A DNA stretch of 64,000 nucleotides, taken from assembly GCA_964585685.1 (NCBI GenBank), contig CAZPEP010000042.1, positions 113,776 to 177,775 of the forward strand, in the 5' to 3' direction. Positions 18,410 through 27,642 of the stretch are shown one piece after another (the stretch's first letter is position 1; each line of letters begins with the position of its first letter). The notes below the pieces were generated by a model that saw only the letters and a list, made by a program, of their open reading frames with translations, was not told the DNA's origin and made no database searches. The DNA is from JALHVH01 sp964585685 (lineage in GTDB: Bacteria > Acidobacteriota > Aminicenantia > Aminicenantales > Saccharicenantaceae). The translations under genes and the position numbers were made by a program.

Positions 18410-20239
18410 TCAGGGACGGCTTTCCGGCGTCTTCCCCGTGCTCTGCGCTTGCGCCAGCCGGGCATAGACCCCGTTGCGCTCAACGAGTTCGCCGTGTGTC
18501 CCTTGTTCGACCACGCGCCCCCCTTCCAGCACGATGATCCGGTCGGCGCCGCACACGACCGACAGGCGATGGGCGATGATCAGCACGGTCCGCCCGTCAT
18601 AACGCCGGGCCAACGCATCGTGGATCGCCTGTTCGGTGGGTGCATCCAACTCGCTGGTGGCCTCGTCCAGGATGAGCAGGTCGGCGTCGACAAGCAGGGC
18701 CCGGGCCAGGGCGATTCGCTGGCGCTGTCCGCCGGAGAGGCGCAGGCCGCGATCCTGAAGGATGGTGTTGTAGCTCAAGGGCAGGGCGGCGAGAAAATCG
18801 TGGGCCTCGGCCAGCCGGCAGGCGGCCACGATCTCGGCGTCCGTGGCGTCGGGCCGGGCGAAGCGCAGGTTTTCCCAGACGCTGGCATGAAAAAGAAAGA
18901 CGTCCTGGCTGACCACGGCCACCCGTTGCCGCCAGGCGCCGATCTGCAATTGGCGAAGGTCCATCCCGTCCACGAGCACGCGGCCCGCGGTGGGATCGTA
19001 GAGCCGGGTGAGCAGGTTGACCAGGCTGGATTTGCCTGCGCCCGACGCGCCGACCACGGCGGTCACGCGACCGGCCGGGATGGCCAGGCTGACCTCCCGC
19101 ATTACTGGAGGCTCTTCCGGTGTGTAGCGAAAAGTGACCTGCTCCAGAGTCACCCCCGTGCGCAAACCGCTGAAGGGCGCGGTGCCGTCGGGAAGGGCCA
19201 GGCGTTTGGCCGTGGCCAAGAACGTATCGATCTCCTCAAGCACCGGGCCGGCCTGGGTGAGCTGGGCCTGGAAGCCTGTCAGCTTGCTCACAGGCCCCAT
19301 GAGGCGATAGACGATGACCAGGAAGAGCGTCAACTGGCCGATCAGCGCCTCTTGCGAGCCGACCAGCAGGAAGGAGGCCGCCAGCAGAAGCAGGGCCAGG
19401 GCCAGCGTGTTGAGCAGGGTGAAGATGGGCTGGTTGAGACCGGCCAGCGCGCCGGCCCGAAGCTCGGCAGTGTGCATGGCGTCGAGAGCCTGACGGGCGC
19501 GCGCCAGGCTCCATTCGCCGCGGTCGAAGAGGCGGATGGTTTTCATGGCCGCCAGGTTTTCCTGGACGATGCCGGCCAGGGCCTTGGTCAGGTCGCGGGT
19601 CTCACGGCCGGCCGTGCGCAAGCGGGCGCCCAGAAGCGGGCGCAGGATGAGCGAGATCGGGGCCAGCAACGCCACCGTCAGCAGGGTCAGCGGCCAGGAG
19701 AGGAGGAGCGCCAGTCCGGCGTAGGCGACCAGCACGACGACGTTGGCCACGGCCTGGCTGATGGAAAATGCGAGTTGGCCGACCTGGCGGCTGTGCTGGC
19801 CCACCAAGGTGAGAAGGGCGCCGGCGCGCTCCTTTTGCAGATAGGAGACCGGCATCTCGTGCAGTCGGCGCAACAGTCGCATCTGAAGCTTGCGTTCCAC
19901 GGCCCGGCGCAGGCGCAGGCCTTGCAGGTTCTGGAGATACTGCAGGCCGCTCCGCGTCAGGGTGATGGCCGCCAGGGCCAGCGCGGCGAGCCGGATGCGC
20001 GACGGCACGGAGATCGCTGCGATAGAGCCGATGAACCCCGACAGCCAGGGGACACCCGCGAGGGCTTTTCCGCTCACCGCGCCTGCGCCCAATAGAACCA
20101 GCACACCGCCCAGCCCCAGCCCCTCCATGCCGACCAGGAGGATGGCGACGAACACCTGGGACAGGAGCTGGAAGCGGTGGGGCCACAGCAGGCGAGCCAG
20201 CCGCCGCCAGGCGGCGCGTCGGGAGGGATTATTGGACAT
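18410..20239 (-). CDS. ABC exporter, fused membrane and ATPase domains (MsbA-like)
   Basis: A 609-residue half-transporter. Six membrane segments lie in residues 1-330, for example LLSQVFVAILLVGMEGLGLG and WPLTLLTVALLAPISLI. The C-terminal ATPase has Walker A GASGAGKSS, Q-loop VVSQDVFLF, signature LSGGQRQRIAL, Walker B LLILDEATSELD and the switch His in IIAHRLS. No peptidase C39 domain is present at the N-terminus. It is the last gene of the 37.1-18.4 kb array and probably exports its lipid- or peptide-linked product. Ten bases separate it from the sulfotransferase upstream. Confidence 0.93.
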   Translation of the reverse strand: MSNNPSRRAAWRRLARLLWPHRFQLLSQVFVAILLVGMEGLGLGGVLVLLGAGAVSGKALAGVPWLSGFIGSIAAISVPSRIRLAALALAAITLTRSGLQYLQNLQGLRLRRAVERKLQMRLLRRLHEMPVSYLQKERAGALLTLVGQHSRQVGQLAFSISQAVANVVVLVAYAGLALLLSWPLTLLTVALLAPISLILRPLLGARLRTAGRETRDLTKALAGIVQENLAAMKTIRLFDRGEWSLARARQALDAMHTAELRAGALAGLNQPIFTLLNTLALALLLLAASFLLVGSQEALIGQLTLFLVIVYRLMGPVSKLTGFQAQLTQAGPVLEEIDTFLATAKRLALPDGTAPFSGLRTGVTLEQVTFRYTPEEPPVMREVSLAIPAGRVTAVVGASGAGKSSLVNLLTRLYDPTAGRVLVDGMDLRQLQIGAWRQRVAVVSQDVFLFHASVWENLRFARPDATDAEIVAACRLAEAHDFLAALPLSYNTILQDRGLRLSGGQRQRIALARALLVDADLLILDEATSELDAPTEQAIHDALARRYDGRTVLIIAHRLSVVCGADRIIVLEGGRVVEQGTHGELVERNGVYARLAQAQSTGKTPESRP

Positions 20240-20249
20240 GAGGTGCCTT

Positions 20250-21158
20250 TTATTCCAGCCAATGCGATAAATTGCGTCCGATCATGTCCTGCAAACTTAA
20301 GATATCCTCCCGATAGCTCTCCGTCAGCTCGCGGCGCAAGGCTGGGCCGAGCGGCGGCGGTTTGACCTGGTTCCAGGCGCGCAGGCGATGCAGGATCTTC
20401 CGGGCCAGATGGCGCGGCAACGGCCGCCGAAGCAACGCTCTTTCTGCCTGAGGATGATCCAACAAAGCATTCAGCGACCGACTGCGCATTCGGTATGAGA
20501 CATTATACCGTTTGTTCGGCGGGGGATCGAAGCGTTCGTCCACCCCCAGGAAGCGAAAACAATCCGCCAGCACTGTGGCGGGGTGTTTCTGCCAATCCTC
20601 ATAAAGATAGACGCGAAGCTGTTCCGGTGGGAAGCGATTGATATAAGGCTGCAGGTGGATGGCGTAGCAGCCCACCCAGTAGTAACGCAGGAAAGGGTGC
20701 CAGAGAGCGCGATCCCCGGCGCGGTCGGCGGCCACGGCGCGACGAAAGCTCGCCAGCGGTTCCAGTCCCCGAAACCGGTGATAGTTGAAAGCCGAATAGG
20801 CTCGCTCGGCCGGCTGGCGCAGGATGACGATCAGGCGCACATCGGGCAGGTGGCGATGAATAATGCCCGCGGTGCGCTCGGTCCAGCAGTAGCTGTAGAA
20901 AGTGGATGCCTCCCCGCGGGCGATCGCCGCAGTTCCATCGGCAAAGAGCGCGGCGTATTCCTCCAGCGTGGTGACCAAACGGGTGCTCTGCCGAGGGAGC
21001 GGTGGTCCTTCGAAGGCCGGCGGCGGTTCCGCGTAGGCAAAAAAGGCAGGTTCTTTGTGCGGGCTCATGAAAACCTGCGGATGTTGGGCCAAAGCATGAT
21101 AGAGCGCCGTGGTCCCGGCCTTTTGCGCGCCGATGATGAGAAAATTGGGCAGGGTCAT
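20250..21158 (-). CDS. PAPS-dependent sulfotransferase (Sulfotransfer_1 / NDST-like)
   Basis: About 302 residues. The 5-phosphosulfate-binding loop IIGAQKAGTTALYHAL is at the very N-terminus, and the 3-phosphate site RLIVILRQPAERAYSAFNYH follows about 90 residues on. This order is diagnostic for bacterial sulfotransferases that use PAPS to sulfate sugars. ATG at 21158 is chosen because it lies just after the upstream stop at 21164; a GTG six codons earlier (21176) would overlap that gene. It sits beside two sulfotransferase-2-like genes in an array of glycosyltransferases, so a sulfated glycan is likely. Confidence 0.9.
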   Translation of the reverse strand: MTLPNFLIIGAQKAGTTALYHALAQHPQVFMSPHKEPAFFAYAEPPPAFEGPPLPRQSTRLVTTLEEYAALFADGTAAIARGEASTFYSYCWTERTAGIIHRHLPDVRLIVILRQPAERAYSAFNYHRFRGLEPLASFRRAVAADRAGDRALWHPFLRYYWVGCYAIHLQPYINRFPPEQLRVYLYEDWQKHPATVLADCFRFLGVDERFDPPPNKRYNVSYRMRSRSLNALLDHPQAERALLRRPLPRHLARKILHRLRAWNQVKPPPLGPALRRELTESYREDILSLQDMIGRNLSHWLE

Positions 21159-21163
21159 GCCGA

Positions 21164-22183
21164 TCACAGGAGCCACCCCTTGACCCGGCGCTTGATCCGT
21201 CGCACGGCCGCGTTGTTATCCAACTCCGGTAACGCTCGGCGCACCCGGCTCCAAACCGCCTTCATGCCCCGCCGTCCATTGAGGCGCAGGCGCGGGGCGA
21301 CACTGTAACAGCGGCGCGGCCCGGCCTTATGGCGGGCCCACTGCCGATCGAACAGATCGCAGGCGCAGGCGTACAATTCACGGTCGTAGCGGGTCAATTC
21401 CTCGATCCGCTCGATCAGGGCGGGCGGCGTGGTCGCCCGGTAGCCGTGCAGTTCCACGCCGGACTTGCGCGGCCCGATATTGGCCTGAGGCGCTCGCGCC
21501 GGCGTCGGGACGCCCAGCCAACGGCACACCATCTCCACCGACGCGTCGAACTGTTCGGTGATCCCCACCACGACCATGCGGGCCAGTTCCTGCTGGGCAC
21601 GGCGGAGCACCTGGTTCATGTCGCATTCTTCGGACAGGGCCGGCGGGATCAGCGGTCGCAAAATGGGAGCGCCGGACGAGCCGATCTCCCCATCCTTCAG
21701 ATAGGGCCGGAAGTCACGGACAATGCCCAAGTCGCGTGTCTGGGTGTCTTTGATCAGTGCGATGAGGGCGGGATCTTCCAGCCGGGCTTGAAGACCGGCG
21801 CCGAGCAGCGGCTGCAGGCGCTCGCGATAGTCGGGCGTGAATGCATGGCGTGCCTCTTGTATTTGTTTCAGGCGGAAATGGATCAGAGAAATGGCGCGCT
21901 CGACCGGATCGCGCAGGATGGTGATCGTCGGCAGCTGGCCCCGATGCACCATCTGATGCAGTCCCAGGCCAAGATGGGCCAGGTAGCAGCGGCCGGTCTG
22001 CAACTCCGCCAGCGTGACCGAATTAAGAAGCGGGGCATCCATCTCGATCACATCCGCCCGCCGGTAATTCCGCCGCAATATCTGGCGCAGGGATATGCCC
22101 GCCGTCTTGCCGATGTGCAAGAAATAGACCGGCGGCGGCTCCCAGCGCAGGGTGGGCGGAAATCGTGGCGGGACGTTCTTCAA
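21164..22183 (-). CDS. Sulfotransferase family 2-like protein
   Basis: About 339 residues. The first recognisable block VYFLHIGKTAGISLRQIL carries the PAPS-binding GKTAG loop, and TITILRDPVERAISLIHFRL the 3-phosphate motif. The start is TTG at 22183, overlapping the upstream stop as TTGA, with GGGAGG about ten bases before; much longer open frame upstream is out-of-frame garbage rich in Arg/Gly. It is a clear paralogue of the gene at 27639-28658: both share KTAG, LRDPxER, the DYRPYLKDGxIGSS stretch and a near-identical C-terminal ERIEELTxYDxELYxCACxLF run. Likely sulfates a glycan hydroxyl; substrate unknown. Confidence 0.85.
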   Translation of the reverse strand: MKNVPPRFPPTLRWEPPPVYFLHIGKTAGISLRQILRRNYRRADVIEMDAPLLNSVTLAELQTGRCYLAHLGLGLHQMVHRGQLPTITILRDPVERAISLIHFRLKQIQEARHAFTPDYRERLQPLLGAGLQARLEDPALIALIKDTQTRDLGIVRDFRPYLKDGEIGSSGAPILRPLIPPALSEECDMNQVLRRAQQELARMVVVGITEQFDASVEMVCRWLGVPTPARAPQANIGPRKSGVELHGYRATTPPALIERIEELTRYDRELYACACDLFDRQWARHKAGPRRCYSVAPRLRLNGRRGMKAVWSRVRRALPELDNNAAVRRIKRRVKGWLL

Positions 22184-23454
22184 CGCGTTGTTACCTCCCG
22201 ATAGAGGAGGGCATAGGCGGCGGCTTCCTGGGCCGGCGTGGGGATCGCGTCGGGTTGCACGCCCGCCTTGAGCGCGTTTACCTGTCCTGGGTCGTTGGCC
22301 AGCCGTTGCAGGATGGCGCGCAGAGCCGTCACATCGCCCGGCGGGACCAGCAGGCCGTTGAGGCCGTCCCGCACCGCCTCGGCCATCCCGCCCGCCGCCG
22401 AGGCGATCACCGGCACGCCACAGGCCAGCGCCTCGTTGACCACGAAGGGATTGTTTTCGTACCAAAGAGACGGCGCGACCAATAGATCCATGCCGCCGAA
22501 GACGGCGGGGGCCTGTTCCGGCCCGTAGATGCCGCCGAACGTAATTCGCGCATCATCGGCTGCCATCCGGCGGAAAGCGGCGGCATCCGGGCCATCGCCC
22601 CAGATCTGGAGCCGTATGTTGGACCCGGTCACACCGGAGAGCGCCTCGATCAACGTATGCACACCCTTGTGGCGGTTCAGACTGCCGGCGTAGGCAATCA
22701 CCAGCGGCGCATCGGCGCGCGGCTGTCGCGTGTTGGTTGTCCAGCGGGGCACGCCGTGTCGGATGACCCGGATGTTCAGCCCGGCCCATTCCCGCAAAAA
22801 GACCTCGCGGAGAAAGCGCGAGGGTGCCGCAATGCGGCTTGCGCCGCTCAACAAGCGATGGGCCAGGGGCAGCCGTGCGGCAACCAACCCGGCCGGCAGA
22901 TCGGGGCAATCGCGAGCGCAGGCGGCGCCGCCCGCCGGCCCGTCGCAGCGCTCGCCCCGGCTGTTGAGCAGGGTGATCTTGGGGCAGAGCAGCCAGTAGT
23001 CGGTCAGCGTCACGATCGTGGGAAGGTGCATCTCCTGCGCGGCCCAGACAAACTCCGTCATCCGCATGGCATGGCCAACGTGCACCACCTGGGGCCGAAA
23101 GCGCGTCATGTAATGTCCGGCAAACGCTGTGAGCCGGTTGTCTTGGAGCCACTGATAATAGTCCGGCGACTGGCGCGGAAGGCGCACAGACACCACCGAC
23201 ACGCCCTCGTGGCGGTAGGTGCGGGCAATGACAGGCCGGTCGCGTCGCCGGACCCACGCCCGGCCCTTAGCTGCCAGGACGCGATAGGTAGCTACCCGGA
23301 CGCGATGCCCGGACCGCTGTGCGGCCTGGGCTGCTTGCAGGACAAATTTTTCCGTGCCGTGGTGATACTCCGGGTAGAACTGATGCAACACATAGAGGAT
23401 TCGCAAGGACGTGCCGGGGGGCAAATGCCCGTGCCGGAAGCCCGGCCACTTCAT
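22180..23454 (-). CDS. GT4-family glycosyltransferase with Cys-rich insert
   Basis: A 424-residue GT-B enzyme. LRILYVLHQFYPEYHHGTEK is the acceptor-side start. The donor domain has PLVIAYAGSLNRHKGVHTLI, LQIWGDGPDAAAF and the EX7E region ENNPFVVNEALACGVPVIAS. Residues about 158-185 hold four Cys (CPK, CDG, CARDC), a metal-site insert often seen in capsule GT4 enzymes. The ATG overlaps the upstream stop (ATGA) and the stop overlaps the sulfotransferase start (TTGA), so translation is coupled on both sides. Confidence 0.88.
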   Translation of the reverse strand: MKWPGFRHGHLPPGTSLRILYVLHQFYPEYHHGTEKFVLQAAQAAQRSGHRVRVATYRVLAAKGRAWVRRRDRPVIARTYRHEGVSVVSVRLPRQSPDYYQWLQDNRLTAFAGHYMTRFRPQVVHVGHAMRMTEFVWAAQEMHLPTIVTLTDYWLLCPKITLLNSRGERCDGPAGGAACARDCPDLPAGLVAARLPLAHRLLSGASRIAAPSRFLREVFLREWAGLNIRVIRHGVPRWTTNTRQPRADAPLVIAYAGSLNRHKGVHTLIEALSGVTGSNIRLQIWGDGPDAAAFRRMAADDARITFGGIYGPEQAPAVFGGMDLLVAPSLWYENNPFVVNEALACGVPVIASAAGGMAEAVRDGLNGLLVPPGDVTALRAILQRLANDPGQVNALKAGVQPDAIPTPAQEAAAYALLYREVTTR

Positions 23455-25271
23455 TTGGGCTCACTTTCGGCATCATTCCGCCAGGGTCGGGGGGCCCGCG
23501 AGGGGAAGGCCAAAGGCTGCGTGCTCATATCCCAGTTTTGGTTGGGATTGACAAAGGGGTCGCGCTTCAACCATTCGGCCCAGCGGTCTTGCATGTACGC
23601 TATTTCCCCGGCAAATCGGGACTTTTTCTCCGCCGTGTCCTCCGGCCCGCGGCTGGCCGAAAGGACGTGCACCAATTCGGCGAAGGGCGTGAAGACCAGC
23701 CAGTAGCCGGCCGCCCGGATTCTCAGACATAATTCGATGTCGTTGTACGCCACCGGCAGATGATCGCCAAAACTGCCGACCTGGTCGAAGACCGTCCGGC
23801 GCATGACCAGGCATGCCCCCGTCAGCGCGGCTACGTTGCGGACCTGTTGGAGGTAGATCGCGGGGGGCGGCGGCTGGCCGGGCCGCTGGCGCAGGGCTTC
23901 AAACGCCACGCAACCGAACTCGCCCACGACGACGCCGGTATGCTGAACCCGGCCATCGGGGTAGCGCAAGAGCGGGCCGGCCGCGCCCACTTCCGGCCGG
24001 AGCGCTTGATTGACCAGTTCGCGCAACCAGCCGGGCTGGGTCACGACGATATCGTTGTTCAGGAAACAGAGCACCTCGCCCTTCGCCGGAGCCGCTCCCG
24101 CGTTGTTGAGCGCGGCATAGTTGAACGGCCCGGTCTGCCGCAGAACCTGCGTCTGTGGTTGGAGTGCCAGATCGTGCAGGTAAGCCAGCGTGGCCGGTTC
24201 CTGACTGTCGTTGTCCACTACGATCAGCTCAATGGCCGAATATTCCGTGGCCGTGCGCACCCCCTCCACGCAGGCGCGCAGCAGGTCGAGCCGGTCGCGC
24301 GTGGGCACGATGACGCTGACCAGCGGCGGCGGGTTTGGCGACGCGTAGATGACCCGATATCGGTTAGACCGCTCGGGGTCCGCTGCGACCAATTCGGCGT
24401 CGACACCCAGTCGCGCCAGGTGTTCGGCGAGCGCCCGCCGGGAGGCGGCCGGGCTATACGCTTTGGCGGCGGCTCCACCTGCCGTGGAATGGGGATGAAC
24501 TCGCCAGTGATAGAGGACATGAGGAATGTGGTGGATGCGATCGGCCGTGGTCTGCTCGGTCAGGCGCAGCAGCATATCGTGATCCTGCGCGCCTTCCAGC
24601 CCTGTGCGCAGCCCGCCCAGCCGGCGCACGAGTTCCGTGCGCGCCACGGCCAGGTGGGTGATGGCGTTGTGGGAACGCAGGAGATCGGGACTCCAATCCG
24701 GCTTGAACCAGGGCCGCAACGGCCGGCCGCGCCCGTCGATCTTGTCCTCATCGCTGTAGATCAGGTCGGCATCGGGATGGCGGTTGATCTCTTCGGCGAC
24801 GAAATAGAGGGCGTGCTCGGCCAGCGCGTCGTCGTGGTCGAGGAAGGCGACAAACTCGCCGTTGGCCAGAGACAGCGCCGAGTTGGTGGCGGCGGAGACG
24901 AGGCCGTTTTCGGGACGAAAAACGATCTTGATGCGCGGGTCGCGGGCGGCGTATTTCTCCAGCAGCGGGCGCACTTGGGGCAGGGTGGAAGCGTCGTCGG
25001 CGACGCACAGTTCCCAGTTGGGATAAAGCTGGGCCCTCACCGAGTCGAGGCAGTCGACCAACCAGCGCTTCGGCGTGTTATGGATCGGAGTGAGGATGGA
25101 AATGAGAGGTAGACGGGGAAGGGCGACGATGCGCCGGCGAATCTGGGTTCGGTCGCGGCCCGTCAGTCGGTGGGCGGCGGCCCAGGCGGTGTAGGAGCGT
25201 CCGGTCAATCGGCGACGGATGCGGAGCGGCAGTCCGGCCAGTCTCTTGGGAAGCCAAGCCCGCCTCTTCAT
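23451..25271 (-). CDS. Tandem GT2 glycosyltransferase (two catalytic domains)
   Basis: About 606 residues with two GT-A domains. Domain 1 begins PLISILTPIHNTPKRWLVDC and has VADDAST and FLDHDDALAEHALYF. Domain 2 begins PLVSVIVPTRDRLDLLRACV with VVDNDSQEPATL, CFLNNDIVV and YNDIELCLRIRAAGY. Such two-domain GT2 proteins build alternating or repeated linkages in surface glycans. The ATG at 25271 overlaps the upstream TGA as ATGA; the open frame continues about 290 bases further upstream, but that part overlaps the previous gene and has no protein character. Ends with ATGA overlap to the GT4 gene. Confidence 0.9.
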   Translation of the reverse strand: MKRRAWLPKRLAGLPLRIRRRLTGRSYTAWAAAHRLTGRDRTQIRRRIVALPRLPLISILTPIHNTPKRWLVDCLDSVRAQLYPNWELCVADDASTLPQVRPLLEKYAARDPRIKIVFRPENGLVSAATNSALSLANGEFVAFLDHDDALAEHALYFVAEEINRHPDADLIYSDEDKIDGRGRPLRPWFKPDWSPDLLRSHNAITHLAVARTELVRRLGGLRTGLEGAQDHDMLLRLTEQTTADRIHHIPHVLYHWRVHPHSTAGGAAAKAYSPAASRRALAEHLARLGVDAELVAADPERSNRYRVIYASPNPPPLVSVIVPTRDRLDLLRACVEGVRTATEYSAIELIVVDNDSQEPATLAYLHDLALQPQTQVLRQTGPFNYAALNNAGAAPAKGEVLCFLNNDIVVTQPGWLRELVNQALRPEVGAAGPLLRYPDGRVQHTGVVVGEFGCVAFEALRQRPGQPPPPAIYLQQVRNVAALTGACLVMRRTVFDQVGSFGDHLPVAYNDIELCLRIRAAGYWLVFTPFAELVHVLSASRGPEDTAEKKSRFAGEIAYMQDRWAEWLKRDPFVNPNQNWDMSTQPLAFPSRAPRPWRNDAESEPK

Positions 25272-26311
25272 TCCGGCTTCCATGACGTGAACGCAAACAG
25301 GCGGCCTGCCGAACGCAGCTGAGCGCGCCGCGTGCGCTCCAGCGCGAACAGGCTGTCGGCCAACAGGACGGCGCCGATGAAGGCGTTGAGCAGACGCAGA
25401 GCCCGTGCCGCCCAAGGCCCTTGGGCCTTGTAGAGCAAAAGGTAGTAAGAGCGTATGTAGTGCCGGCCCAGCTTGTCGTCCAACATGGGTTCCCGCGCCG
25501 TACTTGCGCTGGCTGCGCCGGCGTGCTCCACCGTCGCCTGGGGGACATAGACCACGCGCCAACCGGCTTGGCCAAGACGACGACAGAAGTCGATGTCCTC
25601 GCCGTAGAGGAAGAAGCGATCGTCAAAACCGCCCAGTTGCCGGAAAACATCCGCCCGCACCATAAGGGCACAGCCCTGGACGGCTTCCACATCCAGAACC
25701 GGCCGGGGACCTTCCGTGCGCCGATCCGCGAAGCCGTCGGGGGACGGTTGCGAGGGGGTCTTCTCCATGTTCTTGGAATCCCGGCGTCGCAGCGCGAACT
25801 TCTTCAGCCGATTTACGTTCTCCCGCATGCCGGCGCGCAGGGTGATATAGCGGTAGGTGCTGCGCCGGGTTGCCCCGGCCGCATCAACAATGCGCGGGCC
25901 GCAGGCGCCGATGTCCTGGCGGCTGTCCAGCAGGGCCACAAGCAAATCAATGGCGTTGTCCGGCACACGAGTGTCGGGGTTGAGCAGAAGCAGATGGCGA
26001 CCCTGGGCAAGTCGGGCGGCCTGGTTGACCGCAGCGGCAAAGCCCAGATTGATGGAATTGACGATCAACGGCACGGAAGGCCAGTCTCTTGCCAGCCAGG
26101 TCAGGTCGTCGCCCGGCGACGCATTGTCCACGACGATCACCTCGGTGCTGCAGCCCGCCCCCCGGCCGAGCGAGGCCAGGCAGTCGGCCAGCTGCCGGCC
26201 CGTGTTAAAATTGACGATCAGGATCGAAACGTCGGTCGTCACGCTCACTCTCCCGGCCGACCCGACAAATTGCGGCCGATCGGATCTTGCGTCAGGATAC
26301 CACACGGGCAT
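25268..26311 (-). CDS. GT2-family glycosyltransferase
   Basis: About 347 residues from ATG at 26311, which has a weak AAGGAAAAG site. A GTG about 70 bases in (just before the VTTDVSILIVNFNTG block) has a better-spaced GGGAG and may be the true start. Motifs: VSILIVNFNTGRQLADCLAS, VIVVDNASPGDDL, LLLNPDTRVPDNAIDLLVAL (DxD-like), GCALMVRADVFRQLGGFDDR and LYGEDIDFCRRLGQAGWRVV. This is the rhamnosyl/GlcNAc-transferase-like GT2 subgroup. It follows the GT4 gene by about 50 bases. Confidence 0.86.
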   Translation of the reverse strand: MPVWYPDARSDRPQFVGSAGRVSVTTDVSILIVNFNTGRQLADCLASLGRGAGCSTEVIVVDNASPGDDLTWLARDWPSVPLIVNSINLGFAAAVNQAARLAQGRHLLLLNPDTRVPDNAIDLLVALLDSRQDIGACGPRIVDAAGATRRSTYRYITLRAGMRENVNRLKKFALRRRDSKNMEKTPSQPSPDGFADRRTEGPRPVLDVEAVQGCALMVRADVFRQLGGFDDRFFLYGEDIDFCRRLGQAGWRVVYVPQATVEHAGAASASTAREPMLDDKLGRHYIRSYYLLLYKAQGPWAARALRLLNAFIGAVLLADSLFALERTRRAQLRSAGRLFAFTSWKPE

Positions 26312-26361
26312 TGATTTGCGCTCTTTTCCTTGAATTCCCTTGCCGAACCAGGAGTCATTTG

Positions 26362-27642
26362 TCAGGAGGATACGCGGCTGGGCGGCAACAGGAGCCTTGC
26401 GGCGGCCTTGCGCAGCCGGCGAGGGATGCGCCGGAGCCAGCGCGGGATGCGCAGGAGCCAGCGCTCCATATGGGGCAGCAGGGCAACCGGCGCCCAGTCG
26501 CGCCAGGTGAGCCGAGCTTTCCACTTCCGGCGCAGAGTGGCGCGCGGCTGTGTCAGCGGATACGCGCCGAGCCGGAGCTCGTCCAGCAGTGCGCTGCAGC
26601 GGACGCCCAACGTCTCCAAGGAAAAGAGCGTGCGGGCCCGCCGGATGCCGGCTTGGCTGAAAGACCGCCATCGTGCCGGTTCGTGGAGCGCCGCGACTTG
26701 CCGGGCAAAGGAGGCCGCGTCGCCGTCATCGGCCAGCAAGCCGGTGACGCCGTCTTCGACGACATAATCCGTGACGCCGGGCAGTCGCGTCGCGATCGGC
26801 ACGCAGCCGTTCGCTTGCGCTTCCGCCAGAACCAGGCCGAACCCTTCGGATTGGCTGGGCATGAGCAGGATGTGATGGGTTCGCATGGCGGCATAGACTT
26901 CTTGCGACGATCTAGCGCCCCACAGGTCTATCTGGTCTCGCGTGCCTGTTTCATCGATCGCTTGGTCGAGCGCGCCGGAGTCACTGCCAACGCCGACGAT
27001 CGTTAGACGGGCGGGAACGCCCGTCTTCAAGCAAGCCGCAAGGATCGCGGGTAAGAGCAATATGCCCTTAATTCTGACCATTCTGCCGACAAAGAGCAGG
27101 CGCACAGGCGTTTCCCAAGCCGCCCGGGTGCGCAGTTCGGTTTCGCCGGGAAGCGCGACCCCGTTTGAGATCAAGATCAAAGGCTTGTCGGGTATCTGCG
27201 CTGCAAGCGTTTGCTGCACTTTAGGGCTGATGGTGACAGCGCAATTCCAGGCACCCGCATTGAGCTTCGCCAGAGTGTAAATCCATGGCCTGTCACCGTG
27301 GACGACGAGAACCACAGCCGTGGAGTCGGGGAGGAAAGGCAAGCTCATGATGGCCGGAATGAGTTTGCCGCCGACGTTCAGGAACAGCACGTCGTAGGCT
27401 TCTTCGATGAAATGCCGGGTCAGCCGGCGCACATACAGGACATTGTTTTCGTGGCCGCATATTTCAAAGCAGACCCCCTTGACCCGGGGCGCGGCAAGTT
27501 GAGCCCATCCTCTGCCCGGCCCCAACGACACAATTGTGACGTCATGGCCGGCTTCCGTCATGACAGCATAGAACCCCTTCACCGACACCAGCAGTCCGCC
27601 GATTCCCATCGTGTCCGCCTGCACAACCAGGGCGATCTTCAA
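26362..27642 (-). CDS. GT4-family glycosyltransferase
   Basis: About 426 residues starting at TTG 27642, which overlaps the upstream TGA as TTGA. The start reads MKIALVVQADTMGIGGLLVS, the expected GT4 opening with GIGG. The donor domain has PVRLLFVGRMVRIKGILLLP, LTIVGVGSDSGAL and the EX7E block SEGFGLVLAEAQANGCVPIA. A basic Arg/Trp-rich tail at the C-terminus (RWLRRIPRRLRKAA) could hold it to the membrane. Fully coupled to the sulfotransferase upstream. Confidence 0.88.
   Translation of the reverse strand: MKIALVVQADTMGIGGLLVSVKGFYAVMTEAGHDVTIVSLGPGRGWAQLAAPRVKGVCFEICGHENNVLYVRRLTRHFIEEAYDVLFLNVGGKLIPAIMSLPFLPDSTAVVLVVHGDRPWIYTLAKLNAGAWNCAVTISPKVQQTLAAQIPDKPLILISNGVALPGETELRTRAAWETPVRLLFVGRMVRIKGILLLPAILAACLKTGVPARLTIVGVGSDSGALDQAIDETGTRDQIDLWGARSSQEVYAAMRTHHILLMPSQSEGFGLVLAEAQANGCVPIATRLPGVTDYVVEDGVTGLLADDGDAASFARQVAALHEPARWRSFSQAGIRRARTLFSLETLGVRCSALLDELRLGAYPLTQPRATLRRKWKARLTWRDWAPVALLPHMERWLLRIPRWLRRIPRRLRKAAARLLLPPSRVSS

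Noticed and set aside
18449..20095. 548-codon plus-strand open frame opposite the ABC exporter
   Set aside because: Gly/Gln/Ala/Arg-rich shadow; all ABC motifs are on the minus strand.
25272..25562. N-terminal extension of the tandem GT2 gene
   Set aside because: Overlaps the upstream GT2 gene completely and reads as Arg/Gly/Pro noise; ATGA overlap at 25271 is a better start.
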